This document shows positions 45,815-55,823 of a DNA stretch of 64,000 nt, piece after piece. A program made the translations under genes and the position numbers. The first letter of the stretch is position 1. Every line of letters starts with the position of its first letter. The notes under the pieces are model-generated. The model searched no databases, was not told the origin of the DNA, and saw nothing but the letters and a program-made list of their open reading frames with translations. Source of the stretch: DATJZG01 sp035499295 (lineage in GTDB: Bacteria > Myxococcota > Myxococcia > Myxococcales > Anaeromyxobacteraceae); assembly GCA_035499295.1 (NCBI GenBank), contig DATJZG010000150.1:44598-108597 (forward strand). The letters run 5' to 3'.

Positions 45815-48568
45815 CTAGCGGTCGTCCTGGAAGAAGTTCTGGGGGGCGCGCGAGGGGTCGGGCGCGGTCTCGGTCGGGGCGGTGCCGGCGATGAAGGGGA
45901 GGCTCACCGTGCCGGCCGCGCCCTCGGTGCCCGGCCGGGCCAGGAGCCCGGTGCGCGGGTCGACCGGCGCGAAGTCGACGCCGGGGGGCGGCGGGAAGTC
46001 GGAGATGGGCTGCATGCCGATCGCCGCCTGCATGAAGCCGAGCCAGCCCGGCAGCGCGGCGCCGGCGCCGGTGGCGTGGGGGCCGAGCGGGTCGTGGGAG
46101 TCGAAGCCCACCCAGACGCCGGCCACGAGCTCGGGCGTCATCCCCACGAACCAGGCGTCGCGGTGCTCCTGGGCGGTGCCGGTCTTCGCCGCCACCGGCC
46201 GGCCGAGCGCCTTCGCGGCCTGGCCGGTCCCGCTCTCCACCACCTCCTTCATCATGGAGAGGATGACGTAGGCGGTCTCGGGGCGGATGCGCTCCGGGGC
46301 GGCGGGCGCCGCCGGCTGGGGCTCGGCCCTCGCGGCGTCGTCCTGGGCGGGGGGAGGCGGGGTCGCCGGGGCGGCGGCGCCCGCCGGGAGCGGCTCGCCG
46401 GCGCTCGCCGGGACGATCCCCGCGGCCGGCCCGGGCTCGGGGGAGGGGGCAGGAGAGGGGAGGGGCGGCGGGGGAGCGGGCGGGATCGGGACGGGGCGGT
46501 TCTCCTCGAGAACCTTCCCCTCCCGGTCGCGGACGCGGGTGACGAGGATGGGAGGGGTGTAGAACCCCGAGGCGGCCAGGCTGGCGTAGGCGTTCACGAG
46601 CTCGAGCGGGGTCACCTCGCCGGTGCCGAGGGCGAGCGAGAGGCTGCGCGGGAGTTCGCTCGAGATGCCGGCGCGGCGGGCGAAGTCGATGACGGCGTCG
46701 ACGCCCAGGGTGTTCACGAGCTTCGCGGAGACGGTGTTCTTCGAGTGGGCGAGCGCGGCGCGCAGGAGCAGCGGGCCGTCGTAGGAATCGCGCTCGTAGT
46801 TCTCCGGCTTCCACTCCTTGTTCGTCCAGGGATCGCGGTAGAGGTCGGGGGTGTCGTAGACGACGGTCGCCGGGGTGAACTTCCGGCTCTCGATGGCCGC
46901 CCCCCACACGAAGGGCTTGAAGGCGCTGCACGGCTGGCGCTTCGCCTGCAGCGCCCGGTTGAACTGGGAGCGGCCGAAGTCGTAGCCGCCGACGAGCGCC
47001 CGCACCCCGCGGGTGACCGGGTCGATGGCCACGAGCGCCCCCTCGAGCCTCGGGGTCTGCTCGAGGGAGAAGGCGACGGGCTTGCCGGCCCGGGCGAGCT
47101 CGGCGGGCCCCTTGCGCCCGGTGGAGAGCACTCGCACGAGCACGATGTCCCCGGCCTGGACGACGTCGCGCATGCTCTTCGGGGGCGCGGTGCCCACCGC
47201 CGGGTTGTACTTTCGCGCCCAGGCGACGTCGGAGAAGGGGAGGACGCCCTTGGCGTTCCCGAGGTCGAGCTCCGCCTGCCGCTCCTCCACGCCGAGGACG
47301 AGCGCGGCGTAGACCTCGCCCGCCTCGAGGGGGCGGATGCGCACCCTGCGCCGGGCGTCGGGGGTGAGCTCGCCGCCCGGGTCGATCTCCTCGGGGTCGA
47401 CGCGCCCGAGGTCCCAGACGAGGAGCTCCCCCGGGCCGGGCTTGGCGGCGGCGAGCCGCTCGCGCCAGGCGGGCAGGGCCTTGGCGAGCTGCTCGGCGTC
47501 GAGGTGCTGGGGGGCGCCGCGCCAGCCCTGTCGCTTGTCGACGAGGCGCAGGTCGGCGTCGATGGCCGCCTCGGCGGCCCGCTGCAGGGAGGGGAGCATG
47601 GCGACGTCGACGCGCAGGCCGTCGGTCTCCACCCGCTCGGCCCCGTAGCGCTCGTCGAGGTAGCGGCGCACCGCGTCGGCGTACCAGGCCCCGTAGGGCT
47701 CGGAGGGGCGGCGGAGCCTGAGCGTCCGCGCCGCCTCGGCCTCGGCCGCCTTGGGGTCGAGGGACCCCTCCTCCACCATCCGGCGGAGCACGTAGCGCTG
47801 CCGGGCCCGCGCCGCCTCCGGGTGCTTGTAGGGCGAGAGCCGCTCCGGCGACTGCACCAGGCCGGCGATCATGGCCGCCTCGCCGACGGCCAGGTCCTTC
47901 ACCGACTTCCCGAAGTAGAAGCGGGCCGCCTCCTCCACCCCGTAGCGGCGGTGGCCGAGGTAGATCTGGTTCAGGTAGAGGTAGAGGATCTCGTCCTTGG
48001 AGAGGTTCTTCTCGAGCCGCGGCGCCAGCACCAGCTCCTTCACCTTGCGCTTCACGCGCCACTCGGTGGGAAGGAGGAAGGTCTTCACCACCTGCTGGGT
48101 GATGGTGGAGCCCCCGCAGGCGACGCCGCCGCGCAGCAGCCCCTTCACCGCGCAGCGCCCGATGGCGAGGTAGTTCACGCCCTCGTGCTGGTAGAACTTC
48201 GCGTCCTCGGCGGCCAGGACCGCGTTCTTCATCACCGCCGGGATCTGCTCGAAGGGCACGACCGTGCGCCGCTCGCGGGCGAAGGCGAAGGCCTCGGTGC
48301 CGTCGGCGGCGTAGACGCGGGTGGCGACGAGCGGGCGGTAGTCGCGGAGCCCCTCGAACTCCGGCAGCTCCCAGGTCCAGGCGAGGGCCAGGCCGACGAG
48401 GGCGAGCGCCCCGGCGGCCGCGAGCGCCAATGCGGCGAGCAGGGCGCGCCTCGGCCCCAGCCGGCGCAGGAAGTCGACGGCGCCCCGCAGGGCGGCCCGC
48501 AGGCGGTCCGGGGCCGCGGGCGGCGCCGGGGCCGGGCTCGGCGGCGGGTTCTTTGGGGTCGGGTCCAA
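45815..48568 (-). CDS. Class A penicillin-binding protein (PBP1A type)
   Basis: Bifunctional peptidoglycan glycosyltransferase/transpeptidase. TTG 48568 gives 917 residues beginning with a Pro-rich tail, then a TM helix (LLAALALAAAGALALVGLAL). An upstream ATG at 48769 is possible but adds 67 atypical residues. GT51 motifs are NAVLAAEDAKFYQHEGVN (catalytic Glu), GGSTITQQVVKTFLL and KVKELVLAPRLEKNLSKDEI. Transpeptidase motifs are Ser548 in QPCSAFKPF (SxxK), SKN, and AAKTGTAQE (KTG). Cys547 before the nucleophile is unusual; most homologues have Gly. An Ala/Pro-rich insert (about 765-845) precedes KTG. Confidence 0.9.
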   Translation of the reverse strand: MDPTPKNPPPSPAPAPPAAPDRLRAALRGAVDFLRRLGPRRALLAALALAAAGALALVGLALAWTWELPEFEGLRDYRPLVATRVYAADGTEAFAFARERRTVVPFEQIPAVMKNAVLAAEDAKFYQHEGVNYLAIGRCAVKGLLRGGVACGGSTITQQVVKTFLLPTEWRVKRKVKELVLAPRLEKNLSKDEILYLYLNQIYLGHRRYGVEEAARFYFGKSVKDLAVGEAAMIAGLVQSPERLSPYKHPEAARARQRYVLRRMVEEGSLDPKAAEAEAARTLRLRRPSEPYGAWYADAVRRYLDERYGAERVETDGLRVDVAMLPSLQRAAEAAIDADLRLVDKRQGWRGAPQHLDAEQLAKALPAWRERLAAAKPGPGELLVWDLGRVDPEEIDPGGELTPDARRRVRIRPLEAGEVYAALVLGVEERQAELDLGNAKGVLPFSDVAWARKYNPAVGTAPPKSMRDVVQAGDIVLVRVLSTGRKGPAELARAGKPVAFSLEQTPRLEGALVAIDPVTRGVRALVGGYDFGRSQFNRALQAKRQPCSAFKPFVWGAAIESRKFTPATVVYDTPDLYRDPWTNKEWKPENYERDSYDGPLLLRAALAHSKNTVSAKLVNTLGVDAVIDFARRAGISSELPRSLSLALGTGEVTPLELVNAYASLAASGFYTPPILVTRVRDREGKVLEENRPVPIPPAPPPPLPSPAPSPEPGPAAGIVPASAGEPLPAGAAAPATPPPPAQDDAARAEPQPAAPAAPERIRPETAYVILSMMKEVVESGTGQAAKALGRPVAAKTGTAQEHRDAWFVGMTPELVAGVWVGFDSHDPLGPHATGAGAALPGWLGFMQAAIGMQPISDFPPPPGVDFAPVDPRTGLLARPGTEGAAGTVSLPFIAGTAPTETAPDPSRAPQNFFQDDR

Positions 48569-48753
48569 GGGTCGGGGGGACGAACGATAGTCCCGCGGCG
48601 GTCCTTCGCCAAGTGGCGCGCCAGCGGGTCGCGCGGGGCAGGAGGGAGGGATAGCACCGCGCGTGCCCGCTGGCCGCCAACTTGCAAACTCGCAGGGTCG
48701 ATGGAAATTCCCGGGAGAGTGCGCGGGGCGCGTCCTCGCGGACACGGTGCGGC

Positions 48754-48769
48754 GTGGGCGCGCGCCCAC
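48754..48769 (-). terminator. Palindromic hairpin after the response regulator gene
   Basis: GTGGGCGCGCGCCCAC, a 16-base perfect palindrome, 16 bases beyond the regulator stop on the minus strand. There is no T-run. With the 216-base gap to the pbp1A start it may end or attenuate transcription from the regulator gene. Confidence 0.4.
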
Positions 48770-48784
48770 ACCCGGGAAGGAGAC

Positions 48785-50143
<1,359 letters not shown>

Positions 50144-50261
50144 GGGAGGAGACTGTAACCGAGATGGCCCCAGACGGGTCTTTTCGTTTGACACGTCGAG
50201 GCTGGAAGAGGCACAAGCAGTGTACCGAAGGCACCGGCCAACGTTGAAATGGAGGAGTCCC

Positions 50262-51002
50262 ATGCGGATTCGTCGAATGCTTTTCCTGGCTGTCCCGGCT
50301 CTGGCGCTGGTCCTCGCCGGGTGTCCCGCGAAGCCCAAGAACGGGGAGTGCACGAAGAGCGAGGACTGCGCGGACCAGGAGGGCTTCGGTAAGGTTTGCG
50401 TCGAGGGGCACTGCCAGGAGTGCGGCCAGGACACGGACTGCAAGGCCGGCTTCGTGTGCCGGGGGCTCCGCTGCGTGCCGCGCCCGGAGTGCGAGCATCC
50501 GGAGGACTGCGGCGCCGGCAAGACCTGCGAGGCAGGGCGCTGCGTGGCGGTGGCGGCGCCTGTGGTCGCGCCCAAGCCCGAGTGCCTCTCCGACGCCGAG
50601 TGCGGCAGCGGCCAGGCCTGTGAGTCGGGCAAGTGCGTGGCGGGCCACGCGGCCGACTGCCCGGCTGCGGGCGGCAAGCTCTCGCCGGTGTTCTTCGCCT
50701 TCGACCAGGCGGTGCTCACCCCGGAGGCCCGGGCGAACCTGGAGAAGGACGCCGCCTGCATCAAGCAGCGCGGCTTCGCCAAGATCGTCATCGAGGGCAA
50801 CTGCGACGAGCGCGGCACCGCCGAGTACAACATCCAGCTCGGCCAGCGCCGCGCCGAGTCCGCCAAGAAGTTCCTGGTGAACCTGGGGATCCCGGCGAAG
50901 TCGCTGAAGACGGTGAGCTACGGCAAGGAGCGCCCGGCCTGCACCGATCAGACCGAGGACTGCTGGTCGCGCTGCCGCCGCGACGACCTCGTCGCCCAGT
51001 AA
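50262..51002 (+). CDS. pal: Pal-like OmpA-domain lipoprotein with Cys-rich N-terminal modules
   Basis: 246 residues from ATG 50262 after GGAGGAG. Lipobox LVLAGC, so an outer-membrane lipoprotein. Residues 22-130 hold about four short disulfide modules (CTKSEDCADQEGFGKVCVEG, then CGQDTDC, ECEHPEDCGAGKTCEAGRC, CLSDAECGSGQACESGKC), absent from E. coli Pal. The C-terminal OmpA-like domain (about 140-246) has VFFAFDQAVLTPEARANL and EGNCDERGTAEYNIQLGQRR, the peptidoglycan-binding motif with its Asp and Arg. TTGACA at 50188-50193 may be its -35 box. ybgF-like follows; tolQRAB are not in the window. Confidence 0.88.
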   Translation: MRIRRMLFLAVPALALVLAGCPAKPKNGECTKSEDCADQEGFGKVCVEGHCQECGQDTDCKAGFVCRGLRCVPRPECEHPEDCGAGKTCEAGRCVAVAAPVVAPKPECLSDAECGSGQACESGKCVAGHAADCPAAGGKLSPVFFAFDQAVLTPEARANLEKDAACIKQRGFAKIVIEGNCDERGTAEYNIQLGQRRAESAKKFLVNLGIPAKSLKTVSYGKERPACTDQTEDCWSRCRRDDLVAQ

Positions 51003-51010
51003 GCGAGCCG

Positions 51011-51865
51011 ATGCGCCGGGCCGCGGTTCCGCTGCTCCTCCTCGCCTCCGCCTGCGTCTCCGTCGACAAGGGGCGCCAGATGGAGGACCGCATCCAGCGG
51101 CTGGAAGACGAGGGCGCCATCACCGCCCGCCAGCTGGAGGAGCAGCGGGCGGTGATCCGCGACCGCATCGCCCGGGTGGACCAGAAGATCGCCGAGGTCC
51201 AGAAGAAGCTCGACGAGCTCAACGCCGCGAGCCACCGCTCCGGCGCCGACGTGGTGGCGAACCAGGACAAGCTGCAGGAGAGCGTGACCCGCCTGCAGGG
51301 CCAGCTGGAGGAGGAGCAGCACCACCTCTCTCAGCTCGACCAGTCGGTCTCCTCCATGCAGTCCGACGTGAACGGCCGCTTCGCCGCGCTCCGGGGGGCC
51401 GGGGCCCTGCAGGAGTACGAGGCAAAGGAGAAGGCGAAGGCGCTCAAGCGCCCCTCGGAGAAGGCGGAGTTCCTGGCGCTCGCCCAGAAGCAGGAGGCCC
51501 AGGGCGAGCAGGACGTGGCGAAGGAGCTCTACGACGAGTACGTGAAGCGCTGGCCCACCGACCCCCGGGCGGCCGACGCCTACTTCCGCATGGGGGAGAT
51601 CGCCTTCGGCGAGAAGCACTACCGCGAGGCGGTCATCTCCTACGGAAAGGTGGCGCAGGACTTCCCCCGCTCCGACAAGGCGGCGGACGCCCTCTACCGG
51701 ACCGGCGAGGCCATGCTGGCCCTCGACATGCGCGACGACGCGCGCGCCATCCTGGAGGACGTCGTCGCCCGCTACCCGAAGACGTCCGCGTCGAAGAAGG
51801 CGGCGGCCCGGCTCCGGGAGCTCACCGCCAAGAAGAAGCCGGCGGCGAAGAAGCCCGCGCCTTAA
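51011..51865 (+). CDS. YbgF/CpoB-like coiled-coil TPR lipoprotein
   Basis: 284 residues from ATG 51011. Short signal peptide with lipobox LASAC. Long coiled coil (about 22-125, e.g. RIQRLEDEGAITARQLEEQ), then three TPR units (about 148-265, e.g. AYFRMGEIAFGEKHYREAV), and a Lys/Ala/Pro-rich tail. YbgF/CpoB coordinates peptidoglycan synthesis with outer-membrane constriction in the Tol-Pal system. E. coli CpoB has a plain signal peptide, so lipidation is a difference. It starts eight bases after pal. Confidence 0.85.
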   Translation: MRRAAVPLLLLASACVSVDKGRQMEDRIQRLEDEGAITARQLEEQRAVIRDRIARVDQKIAEVQKKLDELNAASHRSGADVVANQDKLQESVTRLQGQLEEEQHHLSQLDQSVSSMQSDVNGRFAALRGAGALQEYEAKEKAKALKRPSEKAEFLALAQKQEAQGEQDVAKELYDEYVKRWPTDPRAADAYFRMGEIAFGEKHYREAVISYGKVAQDFPRSDKAADALYRTGEAMLALDMRDDARAILEDVVARYPKTSASKKAAARLRELTAKKKPAAKKPAP

Positions 51866-51917
51866 CCCAGCGCAAGTACTCGTATCCCCTGTTCATGGTC
51901 CCCGCGGTCATGGTCCC

Positions 51918-51928
51918 GGGTCTGACCC
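51918..51928 (+). repeat. GGGTCTGACCC inverted repeat beside a repeated CATGGTCCC motif
   Basis: GGGTC-T-GACCC lies directly after two near-tandem copies of TCATGGTCCC (about 51894-51904 and 51908-51917) in the gap after the ybgF-like gene. Similar GGGTC/GACCC palindromes flank REP-type elements in many proteobacteria. Only one copy is seen here, so this is a hint of a decayed mobile or REP-like element. Confidence 0.3.
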
Positions 51929-52038
51929 TGTCGGGGGGTTGCACCAAATGGGGGATATATCGGACAACACCCCACGGGGTCGCCGCACGGTGAAGGTCGA
52001 GCGTTAGGAAGCGAAGAGGCGGCGCCCCGGAGCGGGAA

Positions 52039-52563
52039 ATGGAACGACGGACTCTCATCGGAGAGATCCTGGTGGACGAGGGGTGGGTGACCCTGCAGCA
52101 GCTTCGGGTGGGGCTCGCCTGGCAGCAGCGCTGGGGCGGGAAGCTGGGGCGCGCCCTGGTGGGCCTCGGCTACCTCGACGAGTGCGTGCTGATGGACATC
52201 CTGAGCCGGCAGCTTCACATCCAGCTCGTGGAGGTCGAGAGCCGGGACATCCCCACCCACGTCATCGACCTCGTCCCCCTGAGGCTCCTGCGCGAGCGAC
52301 GGCTCCTCCCCATCCTGCTCCTCGCCGAGACCCGGCGCGGCCCGCTCGTCGTCGCCACCTCCGACCCGCTCAACGTGGAGGCGCTCGACGAGGTGGCCTT
52401 CGCGAGCGGCAAGGAGGTACGCCCCGTCCTCGCCCCGCAGTGGGACATCGACCGCGCTCTCCTCCGGCACCTCGATCGGGGGATGCACCACTCTCCCGCG
52501 GCCAAGGCGCCGGGAAAGCCGGCCCGGGTGGGCCTGGCGGCGCTCCCCACCCGCCGCAACTGA
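52039..52563 (+). CDS. Stand-alone MshEN (GspE N-terminal) domain protein
   Basis: 174 residues from ATG 52039. Two consecutive 24-residue repeats match the c-di-GMP-binding MshEN pattern (LG-xx-L-xx-G-xx-x-xxxL-xxxL-xxQ): IGEILVDEGWVTLQQLRVG onward and KLGRALVGLGYLDECVLMD onward. The usual continuation follows (VEVESRDIPTHVIDLVPLRL, PLVVATSDPLNVEALDEVAF). No ATPase domain follows, unlike GspE, PilB or MshE. The first repeat has Ile instead of the usual Arg/Lys-Leu start. Probably a c-di-GMP sensor or adaptor for a type II secretion or pilus system; no such genes are nearby. Confidence 0.75.
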   Translation: MERRTLIGEILVDEGWVTLQQLRVGLAWQQRWGGKLGRALVGLGYLDECVLMDILSRQLHIQLVEVESRDIPTHVIDLVPLRLLRERRLLPILLLAETRRGPLVVATSDPLNVEALDEVAFASGKEVRPVLAPQWDIDRALLRHLDRGMHHSPAAKAPGKPARVGLAALPTRRN

Positions 52564-52567
52564 AGGG

Positions 52568-54220
52568 TCAGGGGTCCTCGGCGTCCTCGGGGTCGCTCGC
52601 GCCGTCGCGCCCCTCGTCCCCGAGCCCCCACTGGGCGATGCGCTTCATCACCGTGCTCTTCGCGAGGCGGAGCTCGCGGACCACCGCGGCCCGCTTCCCG
52701 CGGTGGCGCCGGAGGGAGAGCCGGATGGCCTCCCGCTCCACGTCCTCCATGGTGAGGCCGGGCAGGTAGAGGGTGGTGTCGTCGCCGCCCGGCCCGGAGG
52801 AGGGGCGCACGTCCTCGAAGGTGACGAGCGCGGCCGGCAGCACCTGACCCTCCCCGCGCAGCAAGAGGGCCCGCTGCACCACGTTCCGGAGCTGCCGGAC
52901 GTTGCCGGGCCAGTCGTAGCCCTCGAGCTTCTTCAGCGCCTCCTCGCTCCAGCGCAGCTGGAGCCCTCGGGGGGCGGCGGCGTCGAGGAAGCGCTGCGCG
53001 AGCGCCCGCACGTCGCCCTGGCGGCGCCGCAGCGGCGGCACCGCCAGCGGCACGACGCACATGCGGTAGTAGAGGTCCTCCCGGAATCGCTGGGCGCGCA
53101 CCTGGGCCCCCAGGTCCCGGTGCGTGGCCGAGACCACCCGCACGTCGACCTCGATGGGCCGGGACGAGCCCACCCGCTTCACCTCGCCGCTCTCGAGGGC
53201 GCGCAAGAGCTTCGCCTGCAGCTCGAGAGGCATCTCCCCGATCTCGTCCAGGAAGAGCGTGCCGCGGTCGGCCTCCTCGAAGGCCCCCTTGCGCTGGCGG
53301 TCGGCGCCGGAGAAGGCGCCCTTCTCGTGGCCGAAGATCTCGCTCTCCATGAGCGTCTCGGGGATGGCGGCGCAGTTCACCGGGATGAAGGGGCCGTCGC
53401 GGCGAGGCGAGCGGGCGTGGAGCGCCCGCGCGACGAGCTCCTTCCCCGTTCCGGTCTCGCCCAGGATGGCGACCGAGACGGCGCTCTCCGCCAGCCGGTC
53501 GATGAGGTCGAACACCTGGCGCATGGAGGGGTCGAGGGAGAACATCCCCTCGTAACTGCCCGGGGGCCGCCCCTCCCGCGGGGACCCGACCTCGAGCAGG
53601 ATCTCCGAATCGCCGAGCGCGAGCGGCAGCCCGGGGGGCAGCTCCGACCGCCACACGCGGAGCCCGCCGAGCAGGGTGCCGTTCGTAGACCCGAGGTCCA
53701 CCACCTGCCAGCGCCCGGCGCGAGGCTCGATGCGCAGGTGCCTCGCCGAGACGAAGGGGTCCTCGAGGGAGAGCCCGTTCTCCTCGCCGGAGCCGACCGT
53801 GATGCCGTCGGCCGGAAGCGCGGCGATGCGCTCCCGGCCCCGCTCGCGGACCCGGAGCCGGGCCGGCGAGGGGGAGGCGGGAGGGGTGGCCCGCACGCCG
53901 GTCCTGCCGCCGGCCGCCGTCGCCTCGGCGGCGGCGGTGAGCCCCTCGCGGAAGAGCGCGCGCCAGCCGCCGAAGGAGAGCTCCGAGCCGGTGGCGAGCG
54001 GCGCCTCGCCGACGTCGGCCGCTCCCACCCGGGTGCCCCGCCCGGACCGGTCGACGAGCACGAAGCCGTCCGTGCGCCGCTCCACCACCGCCTGCACCCG
54101 GGAGAGTGTCGGGTCCGGGAGAGAGACGTCGCAGTCCGCGGATCGGCCGATCGTGGTTCGCTCGCCGAGGGCGACCCGCAGCAACTCCTCGCCGTGTCGG
54201 AAGAAGGCCAGCTCGGGCAT
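52568..54220 (-). CDS. Sigma-54 activator with two N-terminal FHA domains
   Basis: 550 residues, leftward. FHA domain 1 (about 3-92: TTIGRSADCDVSLPDPTLSR) and FHA domain 2 (about 121-212: ITVGSGEENGL, FVSARHLRI, DLGSTNGTLLGG) bind phosphothreonine peptides. The AAA+ sigma-54 domain has Walker A GETGTGK (254-260), GAFSGA in place of GAFTGA, and GTLFLDEIGEMP. The C-terminal Fis-like HTH is KRAAVVRELRLAKSTVMKRI. FHA-sigma-54 activators respond to Ser/Thr kinases and are a myxobacterial speciality. It converges on the MshEN gene with a four-base gap; the targets are unknown. Confidence 0.92.
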   Translation of the reverse strand: MPELAFFRHGEELLRVALGERTTIGRSADCDVSLPDPTLSRVQAVVERRTDGFVLVDRSGRGTRVGAADVGEAPLATGSELSFGGWRALFREGLTAAAEATAAGGRTGVRATPPASPSPARLRVRERGRERIAALPADGITVGSGEENGLSLEDPFVSARHLRIEPRAGRWQVVDLGSTNGTLLGGLRVWRSELPPGLPLALGDSEILLEVGSPREGRPPGSYEGMFSLDPSMRQVFDLIDRLAESAVSVAILGETGTGKELVARALHARSPRRDGPFIPVNCAAIPETLMESEIFGHEKGAFSGADRQRKGAFEEADRGTLFLDEIGEMPLELQAKLLRALESGEVKRVGSSRPIEVDVRVVSATHRDLGAQVRAQRFREDLYYRMCVVPLAVPPLRRRQGDVRALAQRFLDAAAPRGLQLRWSEEALKKLEGYDWPGNVRQLRNVVQRALLLRGEGQVLPAALVTFEDVRPSSGPGGDDTTLYLPGLTMEDVEREAIRLSLRRHRGKRAAVVRELRLAKSTVMKRIAQWGLGDEGRDGASDPEDAEDP

Positions 54221-54316
54221 GGGATGGCGCTAGCCTATGCGAGGACCGCGCCGGCGGAGAACGGGGCGTCTTCGACCCGGTGTGCGGGTGGCGGCGCACC
54301 GCCCCCCGAAGGCCCC

Positions 54317-55138
54317 TCACCCGCGCAGCAGCTCGTCGAACGCCTCGGTTCCCTTCAGGGCGTCGAACATGTGGTCGGCGGCGATCCAGGCCCGGACCTT
54401 CTTGCGGTCGGCGGTCAGCGCCCGGGAGAGCGGCGGCAGGGCCGCCTCCGGCCGCTCCCACAGGGCGTAGAGGGCGGCCAGGTTGTAGTTGAGGAGGAGG
54501 TCGTCGGGCCGGAGCTCCCCGGCCCTCCGGTAGGCGCGCTCGGCTTCGGCGTAGAACCCCTTCTGCGCGTAGCAGATGCCGAGATCGAGGTGGGCGTCGA
54601 AGCTCTCCGGCTCGAGGGCGGTCGCCTCCTTCAGGTGGCCGATGGCGGCCCGGTAGTCCCCCTCGTCCATGAGGAGCGACGCGAGCTCGTGGCGCGCGAA
54701 GGCGTCGTCGGGTGCCTGGCGGACCGCGACCTCGAGCTCGCCGAGCGCCTCCGCCACGTTGCCCTGGTCGGCGAAGGTGATCCCGAGCGAGAGGTGCGCC
54801 TCGGGGTACTCCGGGTCGAGCGCCAGCGCCTCCCGGAGCTCGGCGGCGGCGACCTCGAGCGAGTGGGCGGCGAGGAAGGATGCGAAGTTGAAGTGGGTGG
54901 CGGGGCTCTCCGGCTCGAGGTCGAGCGCCCGCAGATGGGAGCGGAGCGCCTCGCGCCACTCCTTCTTCTCGGCGCGCACCGCCGCCAGGTTGTCGTGGGC
55001 GTGGGCGCTCTCGGGGTCGAGGGCGATGGCCTTCTCGAACTCCTTGATGGCCTCGTCGAACCACCCCCGGTCGGCGAGCTCGATGCCCCGCTCGTTGTGG
55101 TGGTCCGCCTGGGAGTTGGGATCGCGTTCCCGTGACAC
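54317..55138 (-). CDS. Tetratricopeptide repeat protein
   Basis: 273 residues, leftward from GTG 55138. About seven TPR units cover residues 10-245, such as ADRGWFDEAIKEFEKAIALD, GNVAEALGELEVAVRQAP and GFYAEAERAYRRAGELRP. No signal peptide or membrane segment. The last 25 residues (WIAADHMFDALKGTEAFDEL) form a short helical cap. It lies upstream of the FHA activator on the same strand, with a 96-base gap. Partner unknown. Confidence 0.85.
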   Translation of the reverse strand: MSRERDPNSQADHHNERGIELADRGWFDEAIKEFEKAIALDPESAHAHDNLAAVRAEKKEWREALRSHLRALDLEPESPATHFNFASFLAAHSLEVAAAELREALALDPEYPEAHLSLGITFADQGNVAEALGELEVAVRQAPDDAFARHELASLLMDEGDYRAAIGHLKEATALEPESFDAHLDLGICYAQKGFYAEAERAYRRAGELRPDDLLLNYNLAALYALWERPEAALPPLSRALTADRKKVRAWIAADHMFDALKGTEAFDELLRG

Positions 55139-55223
55139 GCCGGGAAGTCTACCGCAATCGCCGCCGGGCGCTCCGGCCGGGGCGGGACGCCCGGGCCGGG
55201 GCGGAGATAAGCTCCAGGGACGC

Positions 55224-55724
55224 GTGACCGTCCGGGCCGCCGCCATCGCCGGTGCCGTCGTCGCCGCCGCCGTCGCGGCGGCGGTCGCCGGGCGCCTCCT
55301 CCGCCCCCGGCCGAGCGACGAGGAGTCGGTGCGCCGGGTCTTCGCCGACGCCGCCCGGGCCGCGGAGGAGAGGCGGGTGGGGGCGGTGATGGAGGGGGTC
55401 TCCGAGCGCTTCCGCGGGGAGGACCTCGACCGCGAGGGCCTCCGCCGGCTCGTGGCCTTCGAGACCCTGCGGGGGGAGTGGCGCTCGGTCGTCATCCTGG
55501 GGACGAAGGTCTCGGTCGAGGGGGCGAGGGCAGAGGCCACGGTCGACGTGGCGCTGGTGCGCGGGGGGAGCGGCGGCGACAAGCTCGTCGACTCTCTCCC
55601 CTCCGAGGCGTCGCTGAAGCGCATCGACGCGGTGCTGGAGCGGGAGGGCGACGCCTGGCGAGTGGTCTCGGCGCGCTACCGGCCGCTCGACGCGGCGGAC
55701 GCCCTGTCGGGACCTCCGCCATAG
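55224..55724 (+). CDS. Membrane-anchored NTF2-like hypothetical protein
   Basis: 166 residues from GTG 55224. N-terminal TM helix (AAAIAGAVVAAAVAAAVAG), then a DUF4440/SnoaL-like domain (about 33-160: DEESVRRVFADAARAAEERR, AVMEGVSERFRGEDLDREGL, DAVLEREGDAWRVVSARYRP). No catalytic residues recognised. Resembles the partial protein at the window start in layout. Divergent from the TPR gene. Confidence 0.65.
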   Translation: MTVRAAAIAGAVVAAAVAAAVAGRLLRPRPSDEESVRRVFADAARAAEERRVGAVMEGVSERFRGEDLDREGLRRLVAFETLRGEWRSVVILGTKVSVEGARAEATVDVALVRGGSGGDKLVDSLPSEASLKRIDAVLEREGDAWRVVSARYRPLDAADALSGPPP

Positions 55725-55823
55725 CGGCCTCGCGGCGCCGGGCAGGTGGGTTCGGGTTGACGGGTGGAGGCGGGCGAAGCATCCTCGGGGCCGCCGGCGC
55801 GAGGCGCGCCCGCGAGACCCGCC

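Noticed and set aside
48569..48769. N-terminal extension of the PBP1A frame to ATG 48769
   Set aside because: The extra 67 residues are Pro/Arg-rich, unlike PBP N-termini, and would translate through the palindrome at 48754-48769. Kept only as an alternative start.
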